The notes: generated by a model not told the origin, from the letters alone. DNA of 64,000 bases from Monocercomonoides exilis (GCA_001643675.2 LSRY02000029.1:124001-188000); one strand, 5' to 3'. Positions 10,901-22,591 are shown, counted from the first letter of the stretch. Numbers and translations are program-made.

Positions 10901-13900
10901 CGGTGCTTGAACCCAAACTCGATGGAATAACAAACGAAATATTGCTCATCAACGTCTTCGCCATTGCCGTCACCAAACTGCTGCTCTCTTTTGCCTCTTC
11001 CACTCCAATTTCTATTTCTGTCGATGCAGCTTCGCAATATATGTTCCATTCAGAATCTTTCAAAACCAGATATTCCTTCCATAGAAACCCGCATTTCAGG
11101 ACAAAAGTCTGCTTCACAAAGTCTGATCGCTTTGATGCTGCAAACGCAATTGTGCTGCACGGATAGTTGCGATATCCGCACACATCAAAGTCAAAGTTAT
11201 TGTCTCCGCCAACATAAGCCAGCGAAGTCACATCCACAAGATAAAAATACAAAGGAATCGGGTAATCGCGATTTCCTCCCTCAAATCCCATAAACTCCTC
11301 TTCTGTCTGCTCCCCCTGTGGTATCTCGAACTGCAGGAAATTACTCTCCAGTGCTGTGCGAATGTCCGGAACATCCATAAAAAACTTGCTTCCTTTCCAA
11401 GCACGGCAGCTCACAAAGCTCAGCTCTTTTAGCAATATTCCAGAAGATTCTGAGCCAATACAAAGAAATATGCCTCCACCTTTCCCTTGTGCAGCTGGCT
11501 TTTCTGATGCCAAACAACTTTCAAACAAAGTGTTTGATTCATTTCCGATTCTCACCTCGCTCGTCGCGCTTGCTTCAATGTTGATTGCTCCTCCACTCCC
11601 ATTTCCTGTCTCACAATCCCTAAATGTGCAGTTGTTGATTGCCAAGATGCCTTGTCTGCCCATCTGCCACCCAATCACCCCTCCTCCTTCCCCTCCACTT
11701 CGTTTGACTTCACAAAAGGTGCAGGCATCCAGTGTCAGTTTCTGCTCCTCATTTTCGGACACTGCTGACGAATCAAACGAAAATACCGAAACTCCCGAAA
11801 GGAAGAACCTTTCAGCAGAAATGCCTGAAAGTGTGGCAATCCCTCCTGTTCCAGAAACAAGCAGCGATGCAGTGAAAGGAGTGGATAATGTGTGATCTGC
11901 TGATGGTGCAATCAAAATTTCACTGATATCAAGAACACCCCCTCTGGAAACGGCAAACAACGAAATATCTCTTCTCTCATTTGAATGCTCAATCGAAAAC
12001 GTGCTTGCTTCCAAATGGCCATTCGCTGCTACGAACAGCGATGATCCTGATACAGATGTGGTGGATAAAATTGTGTTCCTCTTGTCTTCTCCAGAAATAA
12101 CAATATCTCTGTTCGCAGCTTCTATAAACTGCGGGTCAAATGAACTTTCCAGCAAGACTAATTTGCATGAGGCCATTCCATCAAGACGTGTGTTCAGTGT
12201 GTAGTCAATGGTCTTGCAGGCTGAAGATCTTTGCAATCCGCAATATTCCACCAGCAATCCTCCTGAGCATGCAAAAAGAGTCAATCCATCGAGAATCCAA
12301 TCCTTTTTGTATGAAAACTCATTATTACTTGTGCGCCAGCACACTCTCTGCTCAGAAGGATTAGACGTGTAGCATTCAAATAAAGCAGAATCTGAAATTT
12401 TGTCTTTTTGATCATCTATGAAAACATCATGCCCTTGAGCATCGGAAGATGAACAATAACAATCTTGAAATTGAAAGAATGAACATAATTTTTGAGAACC
12501 TTCTTTAACAAAAAGTGGTTCTAATGACAATCCACCCCCTTGAAAAGAAGCTGTGCATTTGTAAAAAATACAGCTTTTGGAAACTGTGCGAACATCTGGA
12601 GCAGGACGAAAGCAAAGCCCACCACCAGTTCTTTCTGCCACAGAACAGGTAACAAACGAACAGTTATTAATCACAGTGTATTCGATTTTTTCTGCCTCTC
12701 CCTGAAAAGATATTGGAGTTTGCAACCTCACATGAAGCCCTCCTCCACTGTATGTGGAATTGCATTCCATAAAAAAACAATTGGAAACAAGACAAAAATT
12801 ACTGATATTTTGCGTATAAAGCCCTCCGCCATCGAATGAAGTTGCCTCACATTTGACAAATGAACTGTTTGCCACACTCAAATATGAATTCGAAGCAGCA
12901 TATATTGCACCTCCGTATTCACTGGCATGGCAACTGATGAATGTGCAAAAATTAACAGTTAACTCCACAGCGCTCGTTTTTATTGAAATTGCGCCTCCAC
13001 GGTCTCCAGTTGAGTCTGTCCATTCACACCAAGCAAATGTGTTCATCCCAGAGCTGAGAGATGTCTGCCTCGAGGGCCTTTGTGGATTTCCCTCTGATCC
13101 GTTGATATTGACATTCGAAGTGCGCCGGCACAGTGAAAATGAATTGTTGAGAAAATGAAACCTTGGCTTGTGCTCAGAATTGATTGACTGTGTAATTCCC
13201 CCATCAAACGCATCATACACACATCCAAACAAACAGCTCTCGAAAGAGCATGCCTGTGAAAATGCACAAAGCGCCTGCTGTGAATGCAGTGCTGATGACG
13301 ACACATTCCTGAAAGTTGCACCTTCAACAGAAACATGGGCAATCGATGGAGGCAAAAACGGCACAGACAAATGAATAAAATCCGCAAAAGTGCACAATGC
13401 AATGGAAAGCTCGCTCGACAGCGCCAAATGCTCGTACGAAAGTGGAGAAGCCAAAAGCGGAAACTGTTGAGCATGTTGACGAAGATTGAAAGAAACATTG
13501 CACAGCTGCACATTTCCATCAAAGCTGAGCATTGGCGAGTCGTCGGCCTTTCCCACAACATCTATCGCACAAGACGATGCGCTGACAAAAGAATTCGCTC
13601 TGACCCTGACAAGGGACTCTTTTCCTGCCACCATAAATGTTGTGAAACATATTTGTGTCGAAGCATTTTGCAAAGAGAAAGATGCAGACACCGAGCTCTG
13701 CTAGCATAACCCACACAATAAATAATAACGAGGAAAAAAGCTATGATTTTCAAAGCAAGCAACAGAGCACAAACCTCAGCCAAGCAATATTCATTAATAT
13801 TTGATTGCTTCCTTCGAAGGGACTCCTCACTGAAAATATTCTTGCAGTCCTCTGCGGCACATAAATAGACCAGCAGTTCAAAACACATTTTGAATTTCAT
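4932..13900 (-). CDS. Giant beta-helix transmembrane protein with pseudokinase-like tail
   Basis: Two exons (13900-13775 and 13700-4932) joined by a 74-bp GTTTGT...TAG intron encode 2,964 residues. Exon 1 supplies the only ATG: the long frame itself opens after an in-frame TAG, and the join is phase 0. A short hydrophobic N-terminus (MCFELLVYLCAA) precedes a huge extracellular beta-helix region rich in GGAI/GGGL/GGGI motifs. A module-boundary motif of the form CGxxxxPCxTI recurs near residues 535, 882, 1275, 1635 and 2019, giving repeats of about 350-390 residues. One transmembrane segment (about 2529-2553, VIVLLVVMLLIVLVV) leads to a ~410-residue cytoplasmic tail. The tail ends in a kinase C-lobe-like segment (RWMAPELLNGG, MMLWECLTLDIPFGE, NERPTLAVL). 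I see no glycine loop, HRD or DFG, so I read it as a pseudokinase. It could be a surface receptor or adhesin; the ligand is unknown. The stop is TAG at 4934. Confidence 0.85.
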
Positions 13901-14436
13901 ATCTTTTGTGTTCAAGCAAAAGTCTCGTTCAACAATAAAAATAGGGTTGAAAGTTTAAATGAGGAGTAAGGCAAATAAAATCCCGACAATAGAAATTAAA
14001 AAGAAGCTTAAATCTATCCAATGTATATTTTTGCTGAAAAGTTTGTCAAAAGCCTTGAAAATCAAAACGAAACAATCAATAAATATTGTTATATGTATGA
14101 TCTGGAAAAATCTTAAATCCTAAATTGTTTTATGAATTGTTCTCAAGTCCACATGCACTGTTTTATTGCTGTTGAATTTGAAATGTGCAATAATTTTCTT
14201 TATAATTCTATATTGCAATAACTTTTCTATATTTTTATTTAATTTTTTTTTTGAAAAAAAGGAATATTTTAATTCTTCTTATGTATTGTTTCTTGATAAA
14301 GCCAAGAATAAATTTTATAATTTAATAATGACATCAGTGAAAAAAAACGGTTTTGACGAAAAAACATCTATGAAAAAACATGTAAGAGTTATCTTTTTGC
14401 AACGGCCACAATTCTCAAAAAATGAAGTATCAAATA
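13901..14436. other. AT-rich spacer upstream of the giant gene
   Basis: This 536-bp AT-rich stretch lies between the start of the giant beta-helix gene and the left end of the pogo element. It would hold that gene's promoter. I recognise no coding frame or structured element in it. Confidence 0.5.
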
Positions 14437-14465
14437 GGGTGATTTATTAACCCGAATATTTTTTT
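14437..14465. repeat. Left terminal inverted repeat of pogo element
   Basis: These 29 bp are the exact reverse complement of 16447-16475. They start GGGTGATTTATTAACCCGAA and end in seven T. TA immediately outside is the target-site duplication. Confidence 0.9.
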
Positions 14466-14535
14466 GAAAACCCGAATAAAAAATAAACAAATTTATTTTT
14501 GTGTATTGTGTATTGATTTCGTTTTTTAAAAAATA

Positions 14536-16131
14536 TTAATAATAAATATAATCAACAAGCTCTCGTTTGACAATTTTTCGAGTATTTCTTTCTTTTTTTT
14601 CATCATCAGAAAAATCATCATTTAAAATTTTCAATGGGTCGAATTTTCTTTTTTTCGGTTTTTCATCTTCAAACAAAGCCTTTTCAATTTCTTCATTATC
14701 TTTTTCTTCATTTTTTGACTCTTTTCTTTCATCCTTTTCTTTTTTCCATTCTATTAAAAATTCTTCATCGGTAATTAATTTTCCAAAATAATCAAACCTT
14801 TTTGTTCTTTTCTTCAGAGTGACAGAAGGTTCTTTTGGCAGCTTCGCTAACACTTCGTGCCACTGATGTGACAGTACTCCGCTCTTCGCAAATGATGATT
14901 TGATTGTAGAAGGCAACAAAGAAGTTTGTAAAGCTTGTGGAAGCACATCAGCGAGCGCTTCTCGTCGCAAAACAACAGAAGAAGAAGAAGGCGCTTCATA
15001 ATTAGCATTTATTGTCTTTTTAAAAACAGCAAACACCCCACGATCCAACGGCTGTGCGATGTGAGTGGTGTGGGGTACGAAGGTGACCACATCTATTGAA
15101 GAATCGGCGAACTTCTTCCACAAGTCAGGCTGCGCTCTCGAAGAATGAGAATCAAGAAGGAGAAGGCAACGTTCATCTTTCTTCTTCAAAGTTTCTCTTC
15201 TTTGTGTGATCCCTGGAAGCAACACTTCTTCAGCATATTTGAGGAATAGCGCTTCAGTCATCCAGCCTTCATTTTCACCCCAAACATCTAACTGCGAACT
15301 CAGAACAAGGCGCAGTTCATCTGGCAGTTTCCGACAAGGCCACAGAACGACGCTTTTTAGGGAGTAGCCATCAGCTGCAGCTGCAACGACGAGAGTTGAA
15401 TTCGGCATGTTCATTGGTGTTTTGGAGAAACCGGCAGGCATGTCGGAAGGATGGAAAACAAGAGAAGAGAAAGAATCAGAGAGTCGGAGAGAAGATTCAT
15501 CAATATTAAAGATGAGAGAGTTAGAATAATGATGTTGATCATGAAGGTTTTGTAGAAGAGTGAAAAATGGAAGAAGAGTTTGTTGGTTTGATGCGGAGAG
15601 CCTTTGGATGTCGACATTTCGAGGATGAGAAGCTTTGAGATCGGGGTTCCTTTTTGTGTACTGATAAGGATATGCTTTCGAAATGTTCACTTCTTCATCT
15701 TCTTCGTCGAAGTCGTCTTTTTTCCTATCATTGATAACAGTGTTCATCTGAATATATAAAAAATAGATAAATACAATAAATTAAAAATTGTAACAAACTA
15801 ATTTCCTCATTTGCGCAGCATTGTAACTTGTCCCACTTTCACATTCGATTTTTAGCACTCCAAATATAGTTTCCTTTTCTTCCTGATTGAATAATTCTGG
15901 TCTTCCATTTTTCCCTGCCTTCCTTCCTTTTTCCACAGCAGTAACTGCCCTATCAATTGCCGAACGAGTAAATTCCTTCATGTTCGCAGCATCAGCAACC
16001 CGAGCTTCTCCATTAGAAATAATTGTTGCAACACGCTCTAATCTACTTTCAATATGTCGATATTGGAAGGATCTCATTAAACTTCTAATTTTCTTTAATC
16101 CTTGTTGTCTTTTGATTTCCACAACACTCAT
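14536..16131 (-). CDS. Pogo/Tigger-like DDE transposase
   Basis: Two exons (16131-15799 and 15747-14536) separated by a 51-bp intron (GTTTGT...TTCAG) join in phase 0 and give 514 residues, the usual size of pogo-family transposases. Unspliced, the frame stops five codons into the intron. The N-terminal half is helical and basic and includes a CENP-B-like helix-turn-helix candidate (about residues 75-111). The DDE_1 catalytic core follows, with the three acidic sites in FNIDESSL, LLLLDSHSSRA and HTTHIAQPLDRGVF. The last is the hallmark of pogo/Tigger/CENP-B-like transposases. The Lys/Glu-rich C-terminus is typical of nuclear forms. The protein should cut and paste its own 29-bp-ended element. 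The ATG is at 16131 and the stop is TAA. Confidence 0.9.
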
Positions 16132-16246
16132 TTAAAAATATTTTTTGGTTATGATCATTTTTTTTATTTTAAAAAATTTTTTTTTTGAAATGAAAAAAAA
16201 ATCAAAAAAAATTTTTCAATCAAATTCTAACTTAGTCAGCCCCGTT

Positions 16247-16340
16247 GCTATTACCTAATCTCCTCAGGGGAGGCACCAATCAGAGATGGAGGAGCTAACC
16301 CCCCCATCTCCCCCCCCATCAGAGATTAGGTATAGTAATT
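16247..16340. other. GC-rich imperfect palindrome inside the transposon
   Basis: Inverted arms TTACCTAATCTC (16251-16262) and GAGATTAGGTA (16322-16332) enclose about 60 bp with C runs, GGAGATGG/CCATCTCC-like partners and a CAGAGAT direct repeat. It is far more GC-rich than the AT-rich flanks and lies just upstream of the transposase start. It could be a promoter or structured-RNA region of the element, or a small nested insertion. I cannot decide which. Confidence 0.5.
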
Positions 16341-16446
16341 TGATCTTAATTTCTGACTTCTGACTTTTCCTTATATACTCAAAACAATTAATAAAATATG
16401 AAAAGTGGGTTGATTAAACTTATTAATAAAAAAAATGTTCGGGTTA

Positions 16447-16475
16447 AAAAAAATATTCGGGTTAATAAATCACCC
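16447..16475. repeat. Right terminal inverted repeat of pogo element
   Basis: These 29 bp are the exact inverse of 14437-14465. TA follows at 16476-16477. The inner continuation carries another CGGGTT motif, mirroring the left end. Confidence 0.9.
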
Positions 16476-16716
16476 TAAATCGTTCACAGAAAATAATTCA
16501 AAATACAATGGTTGCTTATAAACAAATAAAATAATTTCTGTAATAAAAGAAAAAAGAAAAAGAAAAGAAAAAGAAAATAACAATCTATTAGAAATAACAA
16601 AATAAACAGAAAAGCTTTCTTCAATTCATCACATAAATAAACAAATGTTGTTTATTTCTCCTTTTGTAAAAAAATAATATAGAAATGAAAAAAGAACCTA
16701 GATTCTCCTTTTTTCC

Positions 16717-19046
16717 TCAACCATGTAGCCTCAAAGATGTGCTCTTTGGATCAGAAATCTGATCGCTTCTTTCATATTCAGGCCTCACACACGCAGGATG
16801 AGGCGACTGAATCATTCCAGGTGCATCTTCTCCTTTGTCAGAACATGCTTTGCTTCCTTTTTTGACACCACTTCCATTCCCTTCCAACCCTGCCAGCCTC
16901 TCCTTCCCATCCCCATTCTCATCCTCATTCTTATCCTCCTTTCCATTCTCCCTCTGCTTCTCTTGCTCTCTCTCAGCCTCCCTCATTTGCCTCCTCGCCA
17001 TCCTCTCCTTCTTTTCTCTCTGCGGAATGACACAGACACAGCAGCATATCAGCACAACCACTGCCACCAGCGCCACAGCCACCAGCGCCGCCATCAGAAA
17101 TACCACAATGAACTCGCTGTTGAGCACCGTCAGCACTTCAATCAGCTCGTCTTGCACAGCACTCTGCACCGTGTCTGTCACTCGCGGAGACTCCGAAAGC
17201 GACTTCGTGCCGGCAAACTGCTTCTTCTCCAGCTGCCCCGACCATCCAGCATCAATCCCAACATCGTTGCCTCCCAAAGCACCCCCGCTGCAGTGCTGGA
17301 ACTTTGATAGGACAACATACACTTTTCCTTTGTTGGCGTTTCTGTGTGAATGTTTGTCTTGTTGCTGTGTGTATGAATGTTGCTCAGATTGATCGGATGT
17401 TCCTTCTTTGGAGGTAGAAAACAATGAATAGAAAGAAGATTTTGATTGCTCAGTCGCTCTTTTATCAGGAGGATTCTGAACTGTTCCTTTGATTTTCTTG
17501 TATTTTGCACCAGAAGGAAATGCATCTTTGTTCATTTGATGTTCTATGATAGCATCTCGATCATCAGAAATAAAGTCATCCTTGCAATTTCCATCATCAT
17601 TTAATGCCTCACACACCATTTTCTCCTCTTCCTCCCAATTACTTCACTCCATTTCCATATGGCCAGCAGGAACCGCAACATTCTCAAACAATATTCCTCC
17701 ACCTGCTCCTTCCCCTGCCTCGCAATGGCTCCACTGGCACTCTCTGCACTCGAGCCCTGCCTCTTCCTGCGCATGGCCGATCTACAAGCCACCGCCTCCA
17801 ATTTCTGCAGTGCATTTTGTGAAGGACACAAATGAGATAAAAGGCAGAGTGGCTCCGCGGTGTGTGGTGAGGGCATATGGATCGATCGGCTTTTCGTAAG
17901 AAGATGGAGATGTTGGAAGACTGACGTCTGGATTTGCAGTGGAACTGGTGAATGGCTGGTGAAATGGATCATTGTGGAGTGATGAATGAGTAGTGGATGA
18001 TGAAAAAGTGGATGAAAAGGAAAATGAAGAAGAAGAAAAAGAAGAAGAAGAAGATGCCTTTGAGGATGATGTTGATGAAATGGGATGATGAATTCCTTTG
18101 TTCTTATCTTCTCCGCCTCCTTTCTCTGTGTCCATGTGAAACGTGAGAAGCACATCCGATTCCAGCAGCAAGGAAGACACCGAAGACAAAGAAGAGAGCA
18201 GCTGCATTTGTGCTACTGACTTTGGCTCCACAGACAGCACCGCCACACCACCACCACGAGCAGCAGAGCATCGCACAAACGATGTCATCAGCAGTTCGCC
18301 TGGTCCATTGAACACACACCCGCCACCCGCTGCTGACGCACAGCAGCGGCGAAAAGTGCAGTTGGAAGTGAACAGATACGGACAGTGGCGGACAAAGGAC
18401 TCATCGAGATCAGGAAGCCGAATAGATGCCGCAGGATGAGTCTCGAAAGCTGATGAGCCGGATTCAGATTTGTGGTTGAGATGAAAGCTTTTCTGGTTCT
18501 CGGAAAATAAATGCCTTCTCAATGAGGTCGAATATTTTGGTGCAGTATTTGAAGATGATGAATGTGAAGAAGGAGAAGAAGGAGATAAAGGAGAAGATAA
18601 ATATGGCTGTTGAAATGAGTTCGAATAAGATCCCTGAGCTTTTGCAGCAAACACTCCCCCACCCATGCCGCTTGGAGATTTCGTTGCCAGGCAGTTTACA
18701 AACTCTGATTCTGTCAACACAAGCACTCCGCTTCCAACAAAGCACAATGCACCGCCATTATCATCACTCTCACAATTCAAAAATGAGCAATATGCGAACG
18801 ATGCGTTTGTGTTTAGCGCCTGCCTTTTGTGGTATGTTGTTCCTGAGCGCTTAATGGTCATATTGGCTGAATGAAAAGTTCCACATTGAAGGCCTCCAGT
18901 GATTCCTCCTGTCATTGCATCAATAAAGCTATCGATTTCACAGTTGCACAAATAATATTCCAATGAATGAAAAGATCAAATATCTCAAAACATATCTGAA
19001 AAAATAAAGTGAATTGAAAACACAAAGACTTCAGAAAAAGCGCCAT
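16717..19046 (-). pseudogene. Decayed beta-helix transmembrane protein paralogue
   Basis: One frame from about 18963 to 16717 encodes beta-helix units (DNGGALCF, MGGGVFAA, AAGGGCVF, RGGGVAV, EIGGGG, AGGGILFENV). A transmembrane segment (FLMAALVAVALVAVVVL) and a charged tail without a kinase-like domain follow. The frame is broken by TAG at 17784-17782 and TGA at 17646-17644. Coding-type sequence lies between and after them in the same frame, so these are nonsense lesions (or recoded stops) and not gene ends. A likely signal-peptide exon (ATG at 19046; MALFLKYVLRYLIFSFIG after removing a 34-bp GTCTTT...CAG intron) sits in a different frame from the body, implying an indel near 18940-18965. The extracellular part is much shorter than in the neighbour at 4932-13900 and is diluted by long Ser runs. 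Expression as a truncated protein is possible. Confidence 0.65.
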
Positions 19047-19943
19047 ATCAGCAACATGAAGAACTTTAACAGTTTTGTCCAAATTTGCAAAAAGACTCTC
19101 ACTAAGTCTGACAGAAGAAACAGTAATTATTTGAATTGAAGAAAGAGAAAAATTGCTTTTTAAAGGTTTTTTCCAAATAATAAAAAGGTTATTTGAATAA
19201 AAATATATAAAACGATATGGGGAAAGAATGTGAAGCTTTCATTTGCATTTAATAAATCAAGTTTTAGGCTTTGAAGATCTCGATAAATGTTCTTTTTCTT
19301 TCAAATAAATAGCAAGAAAAAACCTTTTGTTTGGGTTGAAAATACATAATTTGTTTTACAATCTCTTTCATTATTTTTCTTTCTCCCTCATCGTGCTTCC
19401 AATCATCCAAAATCTAAGTCGATTATCCTTCATTGAAAAGGAAAAACTTCAACGTCAATCAATCGATTTCTTATTCATCTCTCTTTGTTATGTTTTCTTT
19501 TGTTATTTCAAAAATGAACAAAAATTACTAATTTTTTCATTTTGCTCGAATAATTCGATATGAATATTTGAAAACATCAAACATAGCCATATTACTCAAA
19601 ATAGTTATAAAATATAAATAAATTTTGAAAAATTTGTTCATTATTGATAGCTTCCCCCATTATTGGATCATCGAAAAAACATCAAATAGACAAAATGAGT
19701 TTCGACATGAATGAGAAAGAGGTTAGCTTAAATATTTTTCTCTCCTTCGTTTTTCAGACGTTGGCATATTTAAACAATTTTTATTTCAATGAATTGGTTG
19801 AACAATTATCGGCAATGTTTCATATTGTATTCACGAATCTTCGTTGAAAATTCAGGGTTCAACTCTGACAAAAATGTTTTTAGGTTAGCAAATCGTGAGA
19901 ACTTTTATTTATTGAACCTTATTTTATGTTGAATTTTGAAGAA
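19047..19943. other. AT-rich spacer
   Basis: These ~900 bp lie between the divergent starts of the beta-helix pseudogene and the armadillo-like gene. A tiny spliceable frame near 19695-19847 starts MSFDMNEKE and stops after about 38 residues. I do not count it as a gene, though it could be an eroded upstream exon. Confidence 0.4.
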
Positions 19944-21287
19944 ATGTATTCACGATTTGTCAGCTGCTCTTTTGATCAAATTCAGACAATATGTGAAATG
20001 AAATTGTTGATGGACAAAATGGAAAAGAGAGAATTTATGATATTTTTTCAGTTGAAAAATTTAATGAAATTGACAAATTGATTGAAGAAAAGAGATTATC
20101 TCAAGGAAACTCCATTTTGCTATTGAAGAACGTTGGATATTGTAATGTGAAGAAAATGATATGGAATGAAAAAATTGATTCTTCTTCATTGCGTGAAAGA
20201 ATAATGAAAATGATTATTGATGAAGAGAATAAAAAAGAAGAGAAGAATGAAAAGCTGTTAATTGATCTTTGCGAATGTTTTCTTTGTTTAAGTAATTATT
20301 TCGATTATTTTTATGAAGGGCCGTCAGAATTAATTTCAATTTGTGTAACGAATCTTTTAATAGCTGCCTCGCACAAAAATGAAGATGAAGAAACTCGAGC
20401 AGAAGTTGAAATTGCAATTGTAATTTTGAGTAAAATTGAAAGGCATTATGTGTGTATTCCGTACCTTTTTTTGCATAAAGCAATATTTTAAATGTACAAA
20501 TGTATTGATAATAAAATAGAATAGAGATAGCGAACTTTTATTGTGCAAGATTACAGAAATTATGAAATATCATCAAGAACATCGCAACCTCTCTCATCTT
20601 GCATATCAAGCTGCTTGGAGAATTCTAACAAGAAGATCGTTTTTTGATCCAAAAATTCAGATTATAATTGATGATGACCTTCATTTTGTGAGTGAGACCA
20701 TAAGAGAACTTGTCGATTTAACCAGATACGTGAATTGGTTCGAAAAGAAAAAAGAGGAGAATTTGTCAAAAAATATTTGGATCATTGAAAGATGGGGTTT
20801 TTCCCTGTGTAATACATATGCTCACTGCAAATTCAACAGAAACGAATTCGTTGAGCTATTTTCCTGCATTGCGAATATGTGCAAATTGTCAAAGATGAAC
20901 TATAGAGACCTACGATCACAATATATATATATTTTATATATTATCTTCGAAAGAAGAGAGGCGAATGTTGAAGATCTTTTGAAAGGTGGTGCTGTTGAAG
21001 TTTGCTTGGATGAAATCTGCTGGCCAACATTGGAGAATGATCCAACATGGAGTTGTCTTAGCATATTCATGTTTATTTCCAAAGAATTGAGTGGAATGAG
21101 TTATTTGAATTCAGAAGAAACTAACAATTCAAAAAGGAAGATTATTAAAAGAAGGATGTTCGAAAAAATGGAGGAAGAAGGATTTGAAGATTTAATGATA
21201 AGTTTTCAAGAAATCTTGAGCTTCCCAAGCCCACTTCGTATTTCCAGAAATTTCATCAACTCATCAGATTATTTTGTATGGAAATGA
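19944..21287 (+). pseudogene. Armadillo-like helical protein, one-base frameshift
   Basis: Two exons (19944-20460 and 20531-21287) flank a 70-bp GTACCT...ATAG intron; joining them restores the motif CIPELLLCKITEI. The product is an all-helical, Lys/Glu-rich protein of about 420 residues with blocks such as FNEIDKLIEEKRLS, EEKNEKLLIDLCEC, HQEHRNLSHLAYQAAWRIL and KRRMFEKMEEEGFED, ending SDYFVWK. From memory it resembles a very large armadillo-like family of unknown function in oxymonads; I could not check this. The N-terminal piece (MYSRFVSCSFDQIQ... MEKREFMIFF) is in one frame and the rest (SVEKFNEID...) in the next. The shift falls at a run of six T (20043-20048), where one extra T would restore continuity. 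It may be a pseudogene, a sequencing error or a missed intron. Confidence 0.55.
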
Positions 21288-22196
21288 ATTCCTTGCAACT
21301 TTCCAATTCCTTTTTGATAATAAGATTTCCAAAAAATGACATTATAAAAAGAAAATAAAAACCTGGAGTATTTCAGTTTTTAATTTTCAAATTATTTTTT
21401 CATCATTTTAATTTATTTGACATTTTAATTTTTATTTTAATTTTTATTTTTGGATGTCTCAAAAATGATAAAATACTTTCCAAGCATTTGAATGTGATTA
21501 TTTGAAGCTTCTTGTTAGTTTTTATGGTTTCAAAACAAGTTTATTGTTTGTTAAATGTTTGTTTGAGATTTTATAATTTCATTTATGAAAAAAAAACAGA
21601 GATTTGTTTGAACTTTTTCTTGTTTCTTCTCATTATAAGTTGAACATTATAATGTCAAAATAATATAGTTTGATTATTGAATTACGAAAAAGTTTAAAAA
21701 ATGGTGGATGGAACAAAATTCAAAAAGGAAGATATTTTTTCCCATTTTATTAATGTTGATGATCCTTTTTGAAATCATAAAATTTTCCAATGAATGGATT
21801 TCAGTCAAAACCGGACAAAAACTCATCGAATATAATCAATATCGTTTATCGTTTCATTTTTCTATGATAAAAAAATTTTCCTTTTTCCATTCATTTTTCA
21901 TTTCATATAATCAAAGGACTAAATATATATAATCGCATTCAAAAATTTCTGTGTGTAATTTTAACAATGAATTAATGATTTTTTGATCAACATTCTCCCT
22001 TTTCGATAATTCAGAGAAAATGTTTCAATTTGTCCAAATAATGTTAACTCATAACTTAAATAGTAATAACTTTTAAAAAATATTTTTTTGTGAAGAATTT
22101 TCAAAAATGGAGAAAAGCGACATTAAATCATGAAAATTATTTTTGAAATCATCACTTTTTTCGGGATGTTTGTCATTTTGAAAATTCATTGTCATT

Positions 22197-22467
22197 TGGG
22201 GGAAAATATGGACTTTCAAGCTTTTTTTTGCATAAAGCACAAAATAATTGCTTTTCTCATAACTTTATATCGCTTTCTCTTATTACAAAATTATTTCGAT
22301 TTTCATATCTGTAAACAAACATCATTGATATAATAACACAATGTTTTGTGATCTCACATATGTATGAAAAAAGAAACCAATTTTTTCCATTTTTTTGATA
22401 ATAAAAAGTTAATCAAAAGCTCATAATTTTTCAATGAAAAATGCCTGAAGTCAAATATTTTGTTTCA
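22197..22467 (-). mobile_element. MITE-like element, family B, copy 2 (inverted)
   Basis: Relative to the copy at 3411-3678 this 271-bp copy is reversed. It starts TGGGGGAAAATATGGACTTT, carries the GCATAAAGC and GCCTGAAG landmarks in inverted order and ends in a decayed terminus (TGAAACAAAATAT read on the minus strand). It lies 124 bp from copy 3 in opposite orientation, forming a large inverted repeat. Confidence 0.65.
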
Positions 22468-22591
22468 TTTGTTAAATAATTGTAGTTCAAATTGAAAATG
22501 TTCATCAATCGTTTCAAGAGTCATTGTTTAACAAAAAAAGAAAAAAAAAAGGAAAAGGCATCATTTAACAGATCTTTTTTCAGTGTTCATT

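Larger units (their letters stand above)
14437..16475 (-). mobile_element. Pogo/Tigger-type DNA transposon, apparently intact
   Basis: The element is 2,039 bp, flanked by TA on both sides (14435-14436 and 16476-16477), with perfect 29-bp terminal inverted repeats (14437-14465 and 16447-16475) that begin GGGTGATTTATTAACCCGAA. A second ACCCGAA-containing subterminal repeat sits just inside each end, a possible transposase-binding pair. The element carries one spliced transposase gene on the minus strand. TA duplications, the DDE_1 transposase and 29-bp ends place it in the Tc1/mariner/pogo superfamily. Identical termini and an undamaged reading frame suggest recent insertion between two beta-helix genes. 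Confidence 0.9.

Noticed and set aside
4849-13709. Many plus-strand open frames opposite the giant beta-helix gene
   Set aside because: They are antisense shadows: composition is Ser/Pro/His-rich with no start context or motif, and the minus frame is one 2,922-codon exon with clear domains.
19644-19847. Small frame MSFDMNEKE... upstream of the armadillo-like gene
   Set aside because: Can be spliced to about 38 residues only and shows no clear link to the downstream gene. Kept only as a possible eroded exon.
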